From: JBDZVM01 sp040255675 | GTDB lineage: Bacteria > Actinomycetota > Actinomycetes > Acidothermales > Acidothermaceae | Assembly: GCA_040255675.1 (NCBI GenBank) | Contig: JBDZVM010000003.1 | Coordinates: 122,589-186,588 of the forward strand | DNA: 64,000 bases | Reading direction: 5' to 3' | Shown: positions 1 through 7,851 of the stretch, in pieces | Position numbering within the stretch: position 1 is the stretch's first letter | How the letters are laid out: each line of letters starts with the position of its first letter | Position numbers and translations under genes: made by a program | Notes under the pieces: model-generated | The model's input: the letters and a program-made list of their open reading frames with translations, nothing else | What the model was told of the DNA's origin: nothing | Database searches by the model: none

Positions 1-761
1 GTGACTGACCCGACGGTTTGTCCTCCCGATGTGCCTTGCCATCCAAGCGTGTCGACGGTCCAGCCAATCGAGACATACCCGAGTGCGTTGACGACGGCCC
101 TGGTACGGGCGTCGCGGTCTCCGAACGGAAAGCGAAAGAGCGGGCGCGGATCGTGTCCGGTGGCAGTCGTGATCGAAGCGCGCGCTTGGTCGATCTCAGC
201 CTTGATGGCGGCGTCCGACAGCTGCGGCAGGTGAGGATGCGTCGCCGTGTGGTTTCCGACCGGGTACGACGCGCCCACGGCCTTGGCCTGGTTCGGAAAA
301 GTCGTCACCCACGAACCCGTCAAGAAAAACGTGGCCGGCACATTCTTAGCCGCGAGCGTCGCGAGAATCTTCGGAATCGCGTCCGCGTTCGCGCCCGCGT
401 CGAACGTCAACGCGACGACGCGCTGGCTTGTCGGAAGGCGGGTAACGTCGACGCCGATCAACGAAGACGGCAAACCGGGGGGTTTCGCGGGAGTCGTCGG
501 CGGGCGGGGCGGCGTGGGAGAGTGCGTCGAGGAGTGAACCTGCGGCGTCGTGGGCGGTGGCGACGTTAAGGGGGTCGACGGCGTTGACCGCACCGGGCTC
601 GACGAAGTACCAGGCAACGTTGTCGACGTCGATGCCGACGGTGACGCCGACGGTGACGGAGAACTCGCTGGCGCCGAGCGGCCGCCGCAGGCACTCACGA
701 CAAGCACGATGGCCGCGAGAATCGCAATCGCCGATGCTGTACACCGGGAGTTGCTTCGCAC
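1..761 (-). CDS. Polysaccharide deacetylase lipoprotein (partial, C-terminus outside window)
   Basis: The gene runs leftward off the window edge; 253 codons are present. The GTG start at 761 follows a GGAGG Shine-Dalgarno. Residues 1-25 form a lipoprotein signal ending in a V-S-A-C lipobox (Cys25), followed by a Pro/Ser/Thr-rich linker of about 80 residues. A NodB-type domain follows: LTFDAGAN (motif 1, with the second Asp of the usual TFDDG replaced by Ala), then VPATFFLTG, NHTATHPHL (metal-binding H-x3-H) and RFPFGD (motif 3). Family members remove N- or O-acetyl groups from peptidoglycan or other polysaccharides outside the membrane. The TFDAGAN variant is, as I recall, common in actinobacterial deacetylases, so it does not by itself mean inactivity. 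The exact substrate cannot be told. Confidence 0.85.
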   Translation of the reverse strand, partial: MRSNSRCTASAIAILAAIVLVVSACGGRSAPASSPSPSASPSASTSTTLPGTSSSPVRSTPSTPLTSPPPTTPQVHSSTHSPTPPRPPTTPAKPPGLPSSLIGVDVTRLPTSQRVVALTFDAGANADAIPKILATLAAKNVPATFFLTGSWVTTFPNQAKAVGASYPVGNHTATHPHLPQLSDAAIKAEIDQARASITTATGHDPRPLFRFPFGDRDARTRAVVNALGYVSIGWTVDTLGWQGTSGGQTVGSV

Positions 762-974
762 CTCGCACCTCCTCTGTACACGAGGCCGAAACACAGGGTC
801 GAGCCTCGCCTGCATTGTGCGGATGAGAGCGCCGCGCCGTGCGGGGCGAACGTCCCAATCGAGGTGACGAATGGCTCGCCGCCGCGTCACGGCGCCGTTG
901 CGTCGCGGCACCGTAGTGCCGCGACGTGTTGTTGAATCGAAGCGGACCAACCAGACGTAAGAGGTGACGCCGAG

Positions 975-1985
975 GTGAGGGCGTGGGTTGTCGAGCGGCC
1001 CGCTCGATTCGCCACGGGCGCGAAACCGTTAGCGCTCGTCGATCGCGACCTTCCCGAGCCTGGCCGCTCGCAGATTCGCGTGCGGGTCAAGACGTGCGGC
1101 GTGTGCCGCACCGACCTGCATCTGGCCGAGGGCGATCTCGCGCCGAAGCAGTCGGCGACCGTGCCGGGTCACGAGGTCGTCGGAGTCGTCGACGCCGCCG
1201 GCGCGGACGCCGCGCGTTTTCGGCCGGGCGAACGCGTCGGTATCGCTTGGCTGCGCTTCACGTGCGGGCAGTGCCGCTGGTGCACCACGGGGCGGGAAAA
1301 CCTTTGTCCGCACGCGCGTTTCACCGGCTGGGACGCCGACGGGGGATACGCGGAGTACGCGGTCGTCGACGAGCGTTTCGCCTACCGAATTCCCGACGAA
1401 TTCGACGATGTGACAGCCGCGCCGTTGTTGTGCGCGGGCATTATCGGCTATCGCGCGCTCCGCCGATCGAATCTTCCGAAGAACGGCACCCTGGGCATTT
1501 ATGGCTTCGGTGGTTCAGCACACCTCGCCGCGCAGATTGCGTTGTCAGAAGGCGCGACCGTGCACGTGTTGACTCGCTCTCCTGAGGCTCGGGTGTTGGC
1601 TCTCGAACTCGGAGCCGCATCGGCGGGTGATGCTTACGACGCACCTCCTGAGCCTCTCGATTCGGCGATTTTGTTCGCGCCCGTCGGCACCTTGGTGCCC
1701 GTCGCTTTGCGCGCCCTCGACCGTGGAGGCACCTTGGCGATCGCCGGAATCCACCTGACTCAGATCCCGCCACTCGACTACACCGACGAGTTGTTCGACG
1801 AGCGAACGCTGCAATCCGTCACCGCGAACACCCGGTCGGACGGCGAGGCGTTCTTGCGGGCGGCCGTGGCGGCTGGCATCCGCGTCTCGACGGTGCAATA
1901 TCCCTTTGAGGCGGCAGATCGTGCGTTGGCCGATCTCGCGGCCGATCGCGTTACGGGTGCGGCTGTCCTGACATTCGATTCGTGA
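975..1985 (+). CDS. adhA: Zinc-dependent alcohol dehydrogenase (AdhA-like)
   Basis: A 336-aa medium-chain, zinc-binding alcohol dehydrogenase that oxidises alcohols or reduces aldehydes with NAD(P). The N-terminal GroES-like half carries CGVCRTDLH (Cys41, Cys44), GHEVVG (His66-Glu67) and the structural-zinc cysteines C97, C100, C103 and C111. The Rossmann half has GFGGSAHLAAQIA as its glycine-rich dinucleotide loop. Length is normal for the family. It starts at GTG 975, about 10 nt after a GAGGTGACG stretch. It is divergent from the deacetylase, and its 3' end overlaps the convergent flavodoxin gene by 35 bp. The symbol rests on family resemblance to mycobacterial AdhA; the physiological substrate is unknown. 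Confidence 0.88.
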   Translation: MRAWVVERPARFATGAKPLALVDRDLPEPGRSQIRVRVKTCGVCRTDLHLAEGDLAPKQSATVPGHEVVGVVDAAGADAARFRPGERVGIAWLRFTCGQCRWCTTGRENLCPHARFTGWDADGGYAEYAVVDERFAYRIPDEFDDVTAAPLLCAGIIGYRALRRSNLPKNGTLGIYGFGGSAHLAAQIALSEGATVHVLTRSPEARVLALELGAASAGDAYDAPPEPLDSAILFAPVGTLVPVALRALDRGGTLAIAGIHLTQIPPLDYTDELFDERTLQSVTANTRSDGEAFLRAAVAAGIRVSTVQYPFEAADRALADLAADRVTGAAVLTFDS

Positions 1986-2490
1986 CGAGTCGCGCGCCCC
2001 ATACCCGTGCGCGGTCGAGTTCTCCGTCGACGAGCTGATTGCCGCGGACGACGAAACTCCCGACAGGGGCGGCGATCTTTGCGCCACGTTTACGCAACTC
2101 GCGCCTGATCTTGCGTGCCGCGCTGCCAGTAAAGAACCGCGGACCCGCTTGCCGAGTGTCGAACGCCGCCGCACGAACATCCGTTTTTCCCAATGACGCC
2201 AGCCATTCGCGCACGCCCGGCGCCGCCGCGTCCGGCTCGAGCGAAACATGCGCGTCAGGTTTCGCGGCCATTTGTAGGGCAGCGTCACGGCTCGACGCTC
2301 GGCTGAGCCCGTGTACGTGCGTTGGCGCGCCCACGACGACGAGGTCGACGTCCGCAAGCATGCTGGGCGTCGTCGCGTCATTGGCGCGCATGACTACCGC
2401 GTCGCCACTTTCCCGTATGCCGTCAGCGACAGCCTCGGCGACCTTCCTTGTATTGCCGAACATCGATTCGTAAATAACAGCGGCAGGCAT
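1951..2490 (-). CDS. Flavodoxin-family protein
   Basis: A 179-aa flavodoxin-like FMN protein. The N-terminus AAVIYESMFGNTRKVAEAV holds the phosphate-binding loop (S/T-x-x-G-N-T pattern) and is followed by the hydrophobic strand DLVVVGAPTHVHG. The C-terminal half has FFTGSAARKI and PVGSFVVRGN, usual for flavodoxin/nitric-oxide-synthase-like domains in actinobacteria. I chose ATG 2490 because GGGAGG lies 8 nt upstream; an upstream in-frame ATG at 2520 has no such signal. The role is electron transfer or quinone/flavin redox chemistry, with partner unknown. It is divergent from the AraC regulator, which may control it, and convergent with adhA with overlapping 3' ends. Confidence 0.8.
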   Translation of the reverse strand: MPAAVIYESMFGNTRKVAEAVADGIRESGDAVVMRANDATTPSMLADVDLVVVGAPTHVHGLSRASSRDAALQMAAKPDAHVSLEPDAAAPGVREWLASLGKTDVRAAAFDTRQAGPRFFTGSAARKIRRELRKRGAKIAAPVGSFVVRGNQLVDGELDRARVWGARLVTNRMSGQPHP

Positions 2491-2504
2491 CGGGTGGGCC
2501 TCCC

Positions 2505-2520
2505 TTGACAATCCCGTCAA
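2505..2520. promoter_or_regulatory. Inverted repeat TTGAC-N6-GTCAA before the flavodoxin gene
   Basis: A perfect 5-bp-arm inverted repeat lies between the divergent flavodoxin and AraC genes, just upstream of the flavodoxin Shine-Dalgarno. It could be an operator or part of a -35 element (TTGACA on the + strand). With arms this short the call is tentative. Confidence 0.25.
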
Positions 2521-2621
2521 CTAGCTTGCGTCTCAGCGTGCGATGTTCACCCTGCTGCTTGCAGGTGCGAAAGCCCGGCTGGCGCGGGCCCTTAGCCAAG
2601 CGATGTGGCACGATCGCGAAT

Positions 2622-3071
2622 GTGAGCGAAAATTCAGCGGTGGCGCAGCATGTGCGGCTTCTCACCCTCCTGCGCCGCGTCCGCGACCGGATCGATCGAG
2701 AATACGCGCGGCCGCTCGACGTCGAAGCGCTCGCCCGCGGTGTGCACATGTCGGCCGGGCACCTCAGCCGTCAATTCCGGCTCGCCTACGGCGAATCGCC
2801 CTACAGCTATCTCATGACGCGCCGCATCGAGCGCGCGATGGCGCTGCTGCGTCGTGGCGACCTCAGCGTCACCGAGGTGTGTTTCGCCGTCGGCTGCTCG
2901 TCGCTCGGCACCTTCAGCAGCCGCTTCACCGAACTCGTCGGCGTCGCGCCCAGCGTTTACCGAAAGCGCTCACCTGACGCGACGGCGGGAATGCCACCAT
3001 GCGTGGCGAAACAAGTGACCAGACCGATCAGGAATCGAGAAGCGCCGGCCGCAGTCTCGCGGTTAGCGTGA
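2622..3071 (+). CDS. AraC-family HTH regulator
   Basis: A 149-aa protein that is almost only an AraC/XylS DNA-binding domain. Two helix-turn-helix units lie at roughly residues 25-65 (LDVEALARGVHMSAGHLSRQFR) and 75-115 (RRGDLSVTEVCFAVGCSSLGTFSSRFTELVGVAP), the second carrying the family signature. There is no sugar-binding N-terminal domain. The GTG at 2622 is the last start before the conserved region; the reading frame stays open upstream to 2505 but shows no domain there. It lies next to a VOC-family gene, a frequent actinobacterial pair (regulator plus small glyoxalase-fold protein). It probably controls that neighbour and perhaps the divergent flavodoxin gene. Confidence 0.85.
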   Translation: MSENSAVAQHVRLLTLLRRVRDRIDREYARPLDVEALARGVHMSAGHLSRQFRLAYGESPYSYLMTRRIERAMALLRRGDLSVTEVCFAVGCSSLGTFSSRFTELVGVAPSVYRKRSPDATAGMPPCVAKQVTRPIRNREAPAAVSRLA

Positions 3072-3076
3072 CCGTC

Positions 3077-3487
3077 ATGGACATCACCATTCACGCGAGC
3101 TTCCTGCCCGTCACTGACCCCGAGGAGTCGCTGGCCTTCTATCGAGACGTGCTCGGCTTCGAGGTACGGCTCGACGTCGGGAAGGGCACCATGCGCTGGA
3201 TCACGGTCGGCCCCGCGAATCAGCCGGAGACATCGATCGTCTTGAGTCCGCCTGCCGCGAATCCGGGGCTCACCGAAGACGAACGCGACACCATCGCCGA
3301 GATGATGGCCAAGGGCACCTTCGCGATGCTCCTCTTGGCAACCAAAGACCTCGACAGCACGTTCGAGCGGATCCAAGGCAACGACGTCGAGATCGTCCAG
3401 GAGCCGACCGATCAGCCTTACGGCGTGCGCGACTGCGCCGTCCGCGACCCAGCCGGCAACCTGATCCGGATCCAAGAGCGACGCTGA
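3077..3487 (+). CDS. VOC-family (glyoxalase/bleomycin-resistance fold) protein
   Basis: A 136-aa single VOC protein: two beta-alpha-beta-beta-beta modules, the first from DITIHASFLPVTDPEESLAFYRDVLGFEV, the second from MLLLATKDLDSTFERIQGND, ending with the typical CAVRDPAGNLIRIQE. VOC proteins bind a metal or sequester hydrophobic compounds; examples are glyoxalases, dioxygenases and drug-binding resistance proteins. The substrate cannot be predicted. ATG 3077 is chosen; GTG 3068, overlapping the TGA of the AraC gene, is an in-frame alternative. The 5-bp spacing means the two genes are co-transcribed. Confidence 0.85.
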   Translation: MDITIHASFLPVTDPEESLAFYRDVLGFEVRLDVGKGTMRWITVGPANQPETSIVLSPPAANPGLTEDERDTIAEMMAKGTFAMLLLATKDLDSTFERIQGNDVEIVQEPTDQPYGVRDCAVRDPAGNLIRIQERR

Positions 3488-3580
3488 TACCGGTCATCGG
3501 CCAGTCGGCACGACATCGCCGGCTCGCGCTTCGTGCCCATCTCCCGCCGAACTCCGAGGGCGTGGGCGCATGATGAGGGC

Positions 3581-4186
3581 ATGAACATCGAGGTGGCCGA
3601 TCCGCGGCGGCGTTACGCACGCGGACGGCGCACCCGAGAAGAACTTGTCGCGGCGGCCGCGGCGGTATACAGCGATGTCGGGTTCGACGCCGCCTCTCTT
3701 CGCGAAATCGCCAAGCGCGCCGGCGTCACGCACGCGGGCCTGCTTTATCACTTCCGCAGCAAGGAAGCGTTGCTCGCGGCGGTACTCGCTCGCCGCGACG
3801 AGTTGGACAGCCAACGCCCTGACCCACCGCTGCCGGCGACCCTTGGCACGCTCGACCGGCTCGTCGACCTTGCCGCGCATAACGAGCGCAACCGGGGCAT
3901 CGTTGAGCTTTTCGTCCGGCTCGCCGCCGAGGCGACGTCGAAGCAGCACCCCGCGCACGACTATTTCGCCGATCACTACAAAATCGCTCGCGAGTACGCG
4001 GCCGACGGTTTCCGGGCCTTGCGCGAGGTGGGTCGCCTGCGGCGCGGCGTCGACCCCGACGTTGCCGCCGTGGGTCTCATCGCGTTGATGGACGGCCTGC
4101 AGGTGCAGTGGCTGACGGATCCGAGTGCCGTCGATCTAACGACCGCGTTGCGCCAGTACGTCGAGATGACGCTCGCGAACCCCTGA
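3581..4186 (+). CDS. TetR-family transcriptional regulator
   Basis: A 201-aa TetR regulator. The N-terminal helix-turn-helix covers about residues 15-60 (RTREELVAAAAAVYSDVGFDAASLREIAKRAGVTHAGLLYHFRSKEALLAAVL), with the standard G-V-T-x-G-L-L-Y-H-F recognition helix. The all-helical C-terminal ligand domain is not recognisable. The ATG at 3581 follows GAGGGC. The gene sits upstream of and in the same direction as the GH3 glucosidase, separated by about 170 bp containing a LacI-type palindrome, so TetR need not control the glucosidase. The inducer is unknown. Confidence 0.87.
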   Translation: MNIEVADPRRRYARGRRTREELVAAAAAVYSDVGFDAASLREIAKRAGVTHAGLLYHFRSKEALLAAVLARRDELDSQRPDPPLPATLGTLDRLVDLAAHNERNRGIVELFVRLAAEATSKQHPAHDYFADHYKIAREYAADGFRALREVGRLRRGVDPDVAAVGLIALMDGLQVQWLTDPSAVDLTTALRQYVEMTLANP

Positions 4187-4226
4187 GCCGACTCAATGTG
4201 CGGAATCCTTTCGCCACGGGTTTGTT

Positions 4227-4242
4227 GTGGAAACGTTCCCAC
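4227..4242. promoter_or_regulatory. LacI-family-type operator before the GH3 gene
   Basis: A 16-bp near-perfect palindrome (GTGGAAACGTTCCCAC, one mismatched pair) centred on AACGTT, 115 bp upstream of the glucosidase start. It resembles the W-n-G-x-AACGTT-x-C-n-W operators of LacI-family sugar regulators, such as those controlling cello-oligosaccharide use in actinobacteria. No LacI gene lies in the window, so the regulator would act in trans. Confidence 0.5.
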
Positions 4243-4356
4243 GGTCGAGAAGCTAACCAGTATGGTAAGTATTGCCGGGACGACGGGAGAGTTCTCGGCG
4301 TCCGAACCGTAACAACCCGCACGAGAACTTGACAGCACCAGAACAGGGGTTAACCC

Positions 4357-6690
4357 GTGAACCAGCCGCCGCCCTATCTCGACCCGGCACTTCCGGTGAG
4401 GGCGCGCGTGCTCGACCTGCTCGATCGCATGACGTTGCCGGAAAAAGTCGGTCAGATGCTACAGCTCGACGCTCGCGAGGGCGTCGAACCGCTGATCCGC
4501 ACGTTTCACGTCGGCTCGCTCGTGCACGCCTCGCCAGCCGCGGTCGTCGAAGCGGGCGAGCTAGCGTCGCGAACCCGGCTCGGCATTCCGCTCCTGATAG
4601 CCGACGACTGCATTCACGGGCACTCGTTTTGGGAGGGCGCGACAATCTTCCCTACGCAACTCGGCATGGCGGCGAGCTGGGATCCGGCACTGGTCGAGCG
4701 CGTCGCGCGCGCTACCGCGATCGAGGTGGCGGCGACAGGAATCCACTGGACGTTCTCACCAGTTCTTTGCATCGCCCGCGACCTGCGCTGGGGGCGGGTG
4801 GGGGAGACGTTCGGCGAAGACCCGTTCCTGATCGGCGAACTCGCGTCGGCCATGGTGCGGGGTTACCAGGGCGGGGGGCCGACCGATCCGACGGCGATTC
4901 TCGCGACCGCCAAGCATTTCGCCGGTTACTCCGAGACCCAGGGCGGCCGCGACGCAAGCGAGGCTGATATCTCGCGGCGCAAGCTGCGCTCATGGTTTTT
5001 ACCGCCGTTCGAGCGGGTGGCGCGCGAGGGTTGCCGCACCTTCATGCTCGGCTACCAGTCGATGGACGGCGTACCGATCACCATCAACGACTGGCTGCTC
5101 AGCGAGGTGCTGCGCACCGAGTGGGGCTACACAGGCACGTTGGTCACCGACTGGGACAACGTCGGCCGCATGGTGTGGGAGCAGCGCATCTTTTCCGATT
5201 ACCCGCAAGCGTCCGCCGCCGCCGTCCGCGCCGGCAACGACATGATCATGACGACGCCCGGCTTCTTCAACGGCCTACAAGAGGCGGTCCGCGAGGGATT
5301 GATCGACGAGGCGAGCGTCGACGCGAGCGTGACTCGCGTGCTCACGCTCAAATTCGAACTTGGCCTGTTCGAGAATCCGCGCCGGCCCGACACCGCGCGC
5401 CAATCCGCCGTCATCGGCTCCGCCGCTCATTCGGCGCTGAACCTCGAGCTGGCCCGGCGCTGCGTCGTATTGCTGCGCAACGAGGGCGTGCTTCCGTTCC
5501 TGCCGAACGCTCAGGCGCGCCCCGACGGTCGAACTTCGACCGATCCGAACGCGCCAGCGCGCACGGTGCTCGTCGTCGGTCCGAACGCGGACGACGCTCC
5601 GACGCAACTCGGCGACTGGGCCGGATCATCCGGGCAAGCCAACTGGCTGCCCAACGGGCAGCCGCGGCAGCTGATCGAGACCGTGCTCGACGGCTTCCGC
5701 GCCTGTTCGCCGTCCGACTGGACGATCTCGTTCGCGCAAGGCGCGCGCATTCTGACGCTCGCTGACGACCCGGAGGGGCCGTTCTTTCCGGACGGCCAGC
5801 CACGGCCACGACATGTCGTGCCCTGCGAACCCGACGAAACGCTCTTAGCCGAAGCGGTCGCCGCGGCGCGCGACGCGGACTACGTCGTCGCGGTGGTCGG
5901 TGATCGAATCGAACTCGTGGGGGAGAGCAAGTCGACCGCGACCCTCGAACTCGTCGGCGACCAGGTGGCACTGCTCGACGCGCTCGCCGCCACCGCGACG
6001 CCGATGGTGGTCGTCGTGATCGCGTCGAAACCACTCGTGCTGCCGCCGTCCGCTCTTTCGGCAGCGGCGATCGTGTGGGCGGCGAATCCTGGCATGCGCG
6101 GCGGCCGGGCAATCGCCGAGCTGCTGCTCGGCATCATCGAGCCCACCGGGCGGCTGCCCATCTCGTTCGCCCGCCACGTCGGCCAGCAGCCTACGTACTA
6201 CAACCAAGTCCGGGGCCAGCACGGCAAGCGCTACGCCGACCTCACACAAGAGCCGGCTTTTGTCTTCGGCGACGGCCTTTCGTACACGACCGTTGAATAC
6301 ACGGATCTGCGTATCGGCACGCGCGACGTGCGCGATCTCGACGTCATCGCCGCCGAAGTGACCCTGTCGAATACCGGACGCCGCCCAGCCCTCGAAACCG
6401 TGCAGGTCTACGTGCGCGACGCCGTCACCTCGGTGACGTGGGCCGACAAAGAACTCAAAGGGTTCCGTCAGGTGCATGTCGCGCCGGGCCAACGCGTCGT
6501 CGTCCCGATCGAACTTCCCGTGTCGGCGTGCGGCATTGTCGACCGGCACGGCAATCGAGTGGTGGAGCCCGGGGAATTCGAGTTACTGGTCGGGCCTTCA
6601 AGCCGCGACGCGTGCCTGCTCAGCGCCAGATTCACCGTGGTCGGCGCGGCACCCGCGCGAACCGCGACGCGGCTGCGGCCGACTGCCTAG
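4357..6690 (+). CDS. Glycoside hydrolase family 3 beta-glucosidase
   Basis: A 777-aa GH3 enzyme, probably a beta-glucosidase or beta-xylosidase releasing sugars from oligosaccharides. The N-terminal TIM-barrel contains WGRVGETFGEDPFL, the conserved KHF (about 186-188) and LVTDWDNVG, in which Asp265 is the expected nucleophile of the GH3 SDW-type motif. The alpha/beta sandwich domain starts near residue 360 (ARRCVVLLRNEGVLP). A fibronectin-III-like C-terminal domain occupies about 650-760. No signal peptide is visible, so the enzyme is likely cytoplasmic and would act on imported oligosaccharides. The GTG start at 4357 immediately follows a TTAACCC stretch. The 3' end abuts the duplicated contig end, but the reading frame finishes (TAG at 6688-6690) before the gap. 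Confidence 0.92.
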   Translation: MNQPPPYLDPALPVRARVLDLLDRMTLPEKVGQMLQLDAREGVEPLIRTFHVGSLVHASPAAVVEAGELASRTRLGIPLLIADDCIHGHSFWEGATIFPTQLGMAASWDPALVERVARATAIEVAATGIHWTFSPVLCIARDLRWGRVGETFGEDPFLIGELASAMVRGYQGGGPTDPTAILATAKHFAGYSETQGGRDASEADISRRKLRSWFLPPFERVAREGCRTFMLGYQSMDGVPITINDWLLSEVLRTEWGYTGTLVTDWDNVGRMVWEQRIFSDYPQASAAAVRAGNDMIMTTPGFFNGLQEAVREGLIDEASVDASVTRVLTLKFELGLFENPRRPDTARQSAVIGSAAHSALNLELARRCVVLLRNEGVLPFLPNAQARPDGRTSTDPNAPARTVLVVGPNADDAPTQLGDWAGSSGQANWLPNGQPRQLIETVLDGFRACSPSDWTISFAQGARILTLADDPEGPFFPDGQPRPRHVVPCEPDETLLAEAVAAARDADYVVAVVGDRIELVGESKSTATLELVGDQVALLDALAATATPMVVVVIASKPLVLPPSALSAAAIVWAANPGMRGGRAIAELLLGIIEPTGRLPISFARHVGQQPTYYNQVRGQHGKRYADLTQEPAFVFGDGLSYTTVEYTDLRIGTRDVRDLDVIAAEVTLSNTGRRPALETVQVYVRDAVTSVTWADKELKGFRQVHVAPGQRVVVPIELPVSACGIVDRHGNRVVEPGEFELLVGPSSRDACLLSARFTVVGAAPARTATRLRPTA

Positions 6691-6701
6691 CGCGACACGA
6701 A
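6647..6701. repeat. 55-bp contig-end repeat, left copy
   Basis: These 55 bases, covering the last codons and stop of the GH3 gene plus 11 bases, are identical to 6802-6856 on the other side of the N run. The most economical reading is one locus duplicated by scaffolding. Confidence 0.9.
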
Positions 6702-6801
6702 NNNNNNNNNNNNNNNNNNNNNNNNNNNNNNNNNNNNNNNNNNNNNNNNNNNNNNNNNNNNNNNNNNNNNNNNNNNNNNNNNNNNNNNNNNNNNNNNNNN
6801 N
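6702..6801. other. Scaffold gap of 100 N
   Basis: Exactly 100 undetermined bases. Because the sequence on each side is the same 55-mer, the true gap is probably negative (the contigs overlap) and no sequence may be missing. Confidence 0.95.
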
Positions 6802-6856
6802 CGGCACCCGCGCGAACCGCGACGCGGCTGCGGCCGACTGCCTAGCGCGACACGAA
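6802..6856. repeat. 55-bp contig-end repeat, right copy
   Basis: Identical to 6647-6701. It repeats the end of the GH3 coding region in the same frame context and carries no independent gene. Confidence 0.9.
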
Positions 6857-6939
6857 CCTCGCTTCGCGCGGTCGGCGTTCCTTCGCCGGTCGGTTGGCTC
6901 GGTATCGCGCTGCTCATGCCTGGCGAACCCCTGACGCGA

Positions 6940-6967
6940 AGCGCCGATAAGAGACATTATGTCAAGT
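6940..6967. other. dif: Putative dif site (XerC/XerD chromosome dimer resolution)
   Basis: 28 bp made of an 11-bp left arm AGCGCCGATAA, a 6-bp centre GAGACA and an 11-bp right arm TTATGTCAAGT. Compared with E. coli dif (left arm GGTGCGCATAA, right arm TTATGTTAAAT), the right arm matches at 9 of 11 positions and the left arm keeps the inner ATAA plus outer G and C positions. XerC would bind the left arm and XerD the right. The site lies in a non-coding stretch. Gene orientation switches here from mainly + on the left to mainly - on the right, as expected at a replication terminus, and a xerD gene is 31 kb away. Confidence 0.8.
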
Positions 6968-7048
6968 AGAAGGAACAGGAACAGGACGCCACCGCCGAAC
7001 CGGATAGCGGGATCATGATCAACATGATCCTCGCCTGCGGTAAGCAGG

Positions 7049-7843
7049 TCACCGCATTGTGCTAGGCGAACCGTTGCCGGAGTCAGGCCTGCGCGCTCGA
7101 ATGACGGCGGAGTGCATTCCGTCGGCGACGGCGTGGGTGAAGCTCACCTTGACGTCGACGAAGCCCGCCGCCGTCAATTCGTCGACATATTCCTGCCGCG
7201 ACAGCGCTCCGGCAATGCAACCGACGTATGAGCCGCGTGCCGCTCGATCGGCCGTCGTAAGGTGATCGTCGGCGACGACGTCCGTGATGCCGATCCGTCC
7301 GCCCGGCGTCAATACCCGAAACATCTCGGCAACGACTTTTGGCTTGTCGACGGACAGGTTGACGACGCAGTTCGAAATCACTACGTCGACCGCGCCGTCG
7401 GCGAGCGGAACATCTTCGATCGTTCCCTTGAGGAATTCGACGTTCGTCGCGCCGGCGACAACCGCGTTCGCCCGTGCCAAATCCAGCATCTCGTCAGTCA
7501 TATCGACGCCATAGGCGAAGCCCGCCGGCCCGACTCGCCTCGCGGAAAGCAGGACGTCGATACCGCCGCCCGAGCCCAGATCGAGCACCCGCTCCCCCTC
7601 ACGCAAATGCGCGACAGCGGCCGGATTTCCGCAGCCGAGGCTTGCCGCCACGGCCTTGGCCGGCAACTGAGCCCGCTCCGCGCCGGAGTACAAGGCGGCA
7701 CCAACCTCGCCGGTCGCTCCCCCGCATGAATCACCGCGGCATGAGACCGCTGCTTCGCCGCAACAACTGTTGGCCGACGTCGCGACGGCAACCGCCGCTG
7801 CGGCGTACCGCTGCCGTACGTTTTCACGAACATCGTCGCTCAT
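7049..7843 (-). CDS. arsM: Arsenite S-adenosylmethionine methyltransferase
   Basis: A 264-aa class I methyltransferase that transfers methyl groups from SAM to As(III), giving methylated and volatile arsenicals. The SAM motif is LDLGSGGGIDVLLSA (about 88-101), followed by GVDMTDEMLDLA. The cysteines needed for As(III) binding are present: Cys71 (LGCGNP), Cys159 (ISNCVVNLS) and Cys209 (GCIAGAL). The N-terminus adds a Cys-rich segment (CCGEAAVSCRGDSCGG) that may also bind metalloid. ATG 7843 follows AGGAG at 7-nt spacing. Directly upstream is a long inverted repeat of ArsR type, so arsenite-inducible control is likely. No arsR or other ars gene is adjacent. Confidence 0.92.
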   Translation of the reverse strand: MSDDVRENVRQRYAAAAVAVATSANSCCGEAAVSCRGDSCGGATGEVGAALYSGAERAQLPAKAVAASLGCGNPAAVAHLREGERVLDLGSGGGIDVLLSARRVGPAGFAYGVDMTDEMLDLARANAVVAGATNVEFLKGTIEDVPLADGAVDVVISNCVVNLSVDKPKVVAEMFRVLTPGGRIGITDVVADDHLTTADRAARGSYVGCIAGALSRQEYVDELTAAGFVDVKVSFTHAVADGMHSAVIRARRPDSGNGSPSTMR

Positions 7844-7851
7844 CGAATGCT

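Noticed and set aside
18..569. + strand open frame of 183 codons over the left edge
   Set aside because: It is antisense to the polysaccharide deacetylase, whose lipobox and NodB motifs are clear; the + frame is arginine-rich with no domain.
2505..2520. FNR/CRP-type site at the TTGAC-N6-GTCAA repeat
   Set aside because: FNR needs TTGAT-N4-ATCAA and CRP TGTGA-N6-TCACA; neither fits, so only a generic operator is listed.
6647..6856. Direct repeat flanking the N run as a mobile-element target duplication
   Set aside because: Length of 55 bp with coding sequence repeated exactly and only Ns between fits contig overlap, not transposition.
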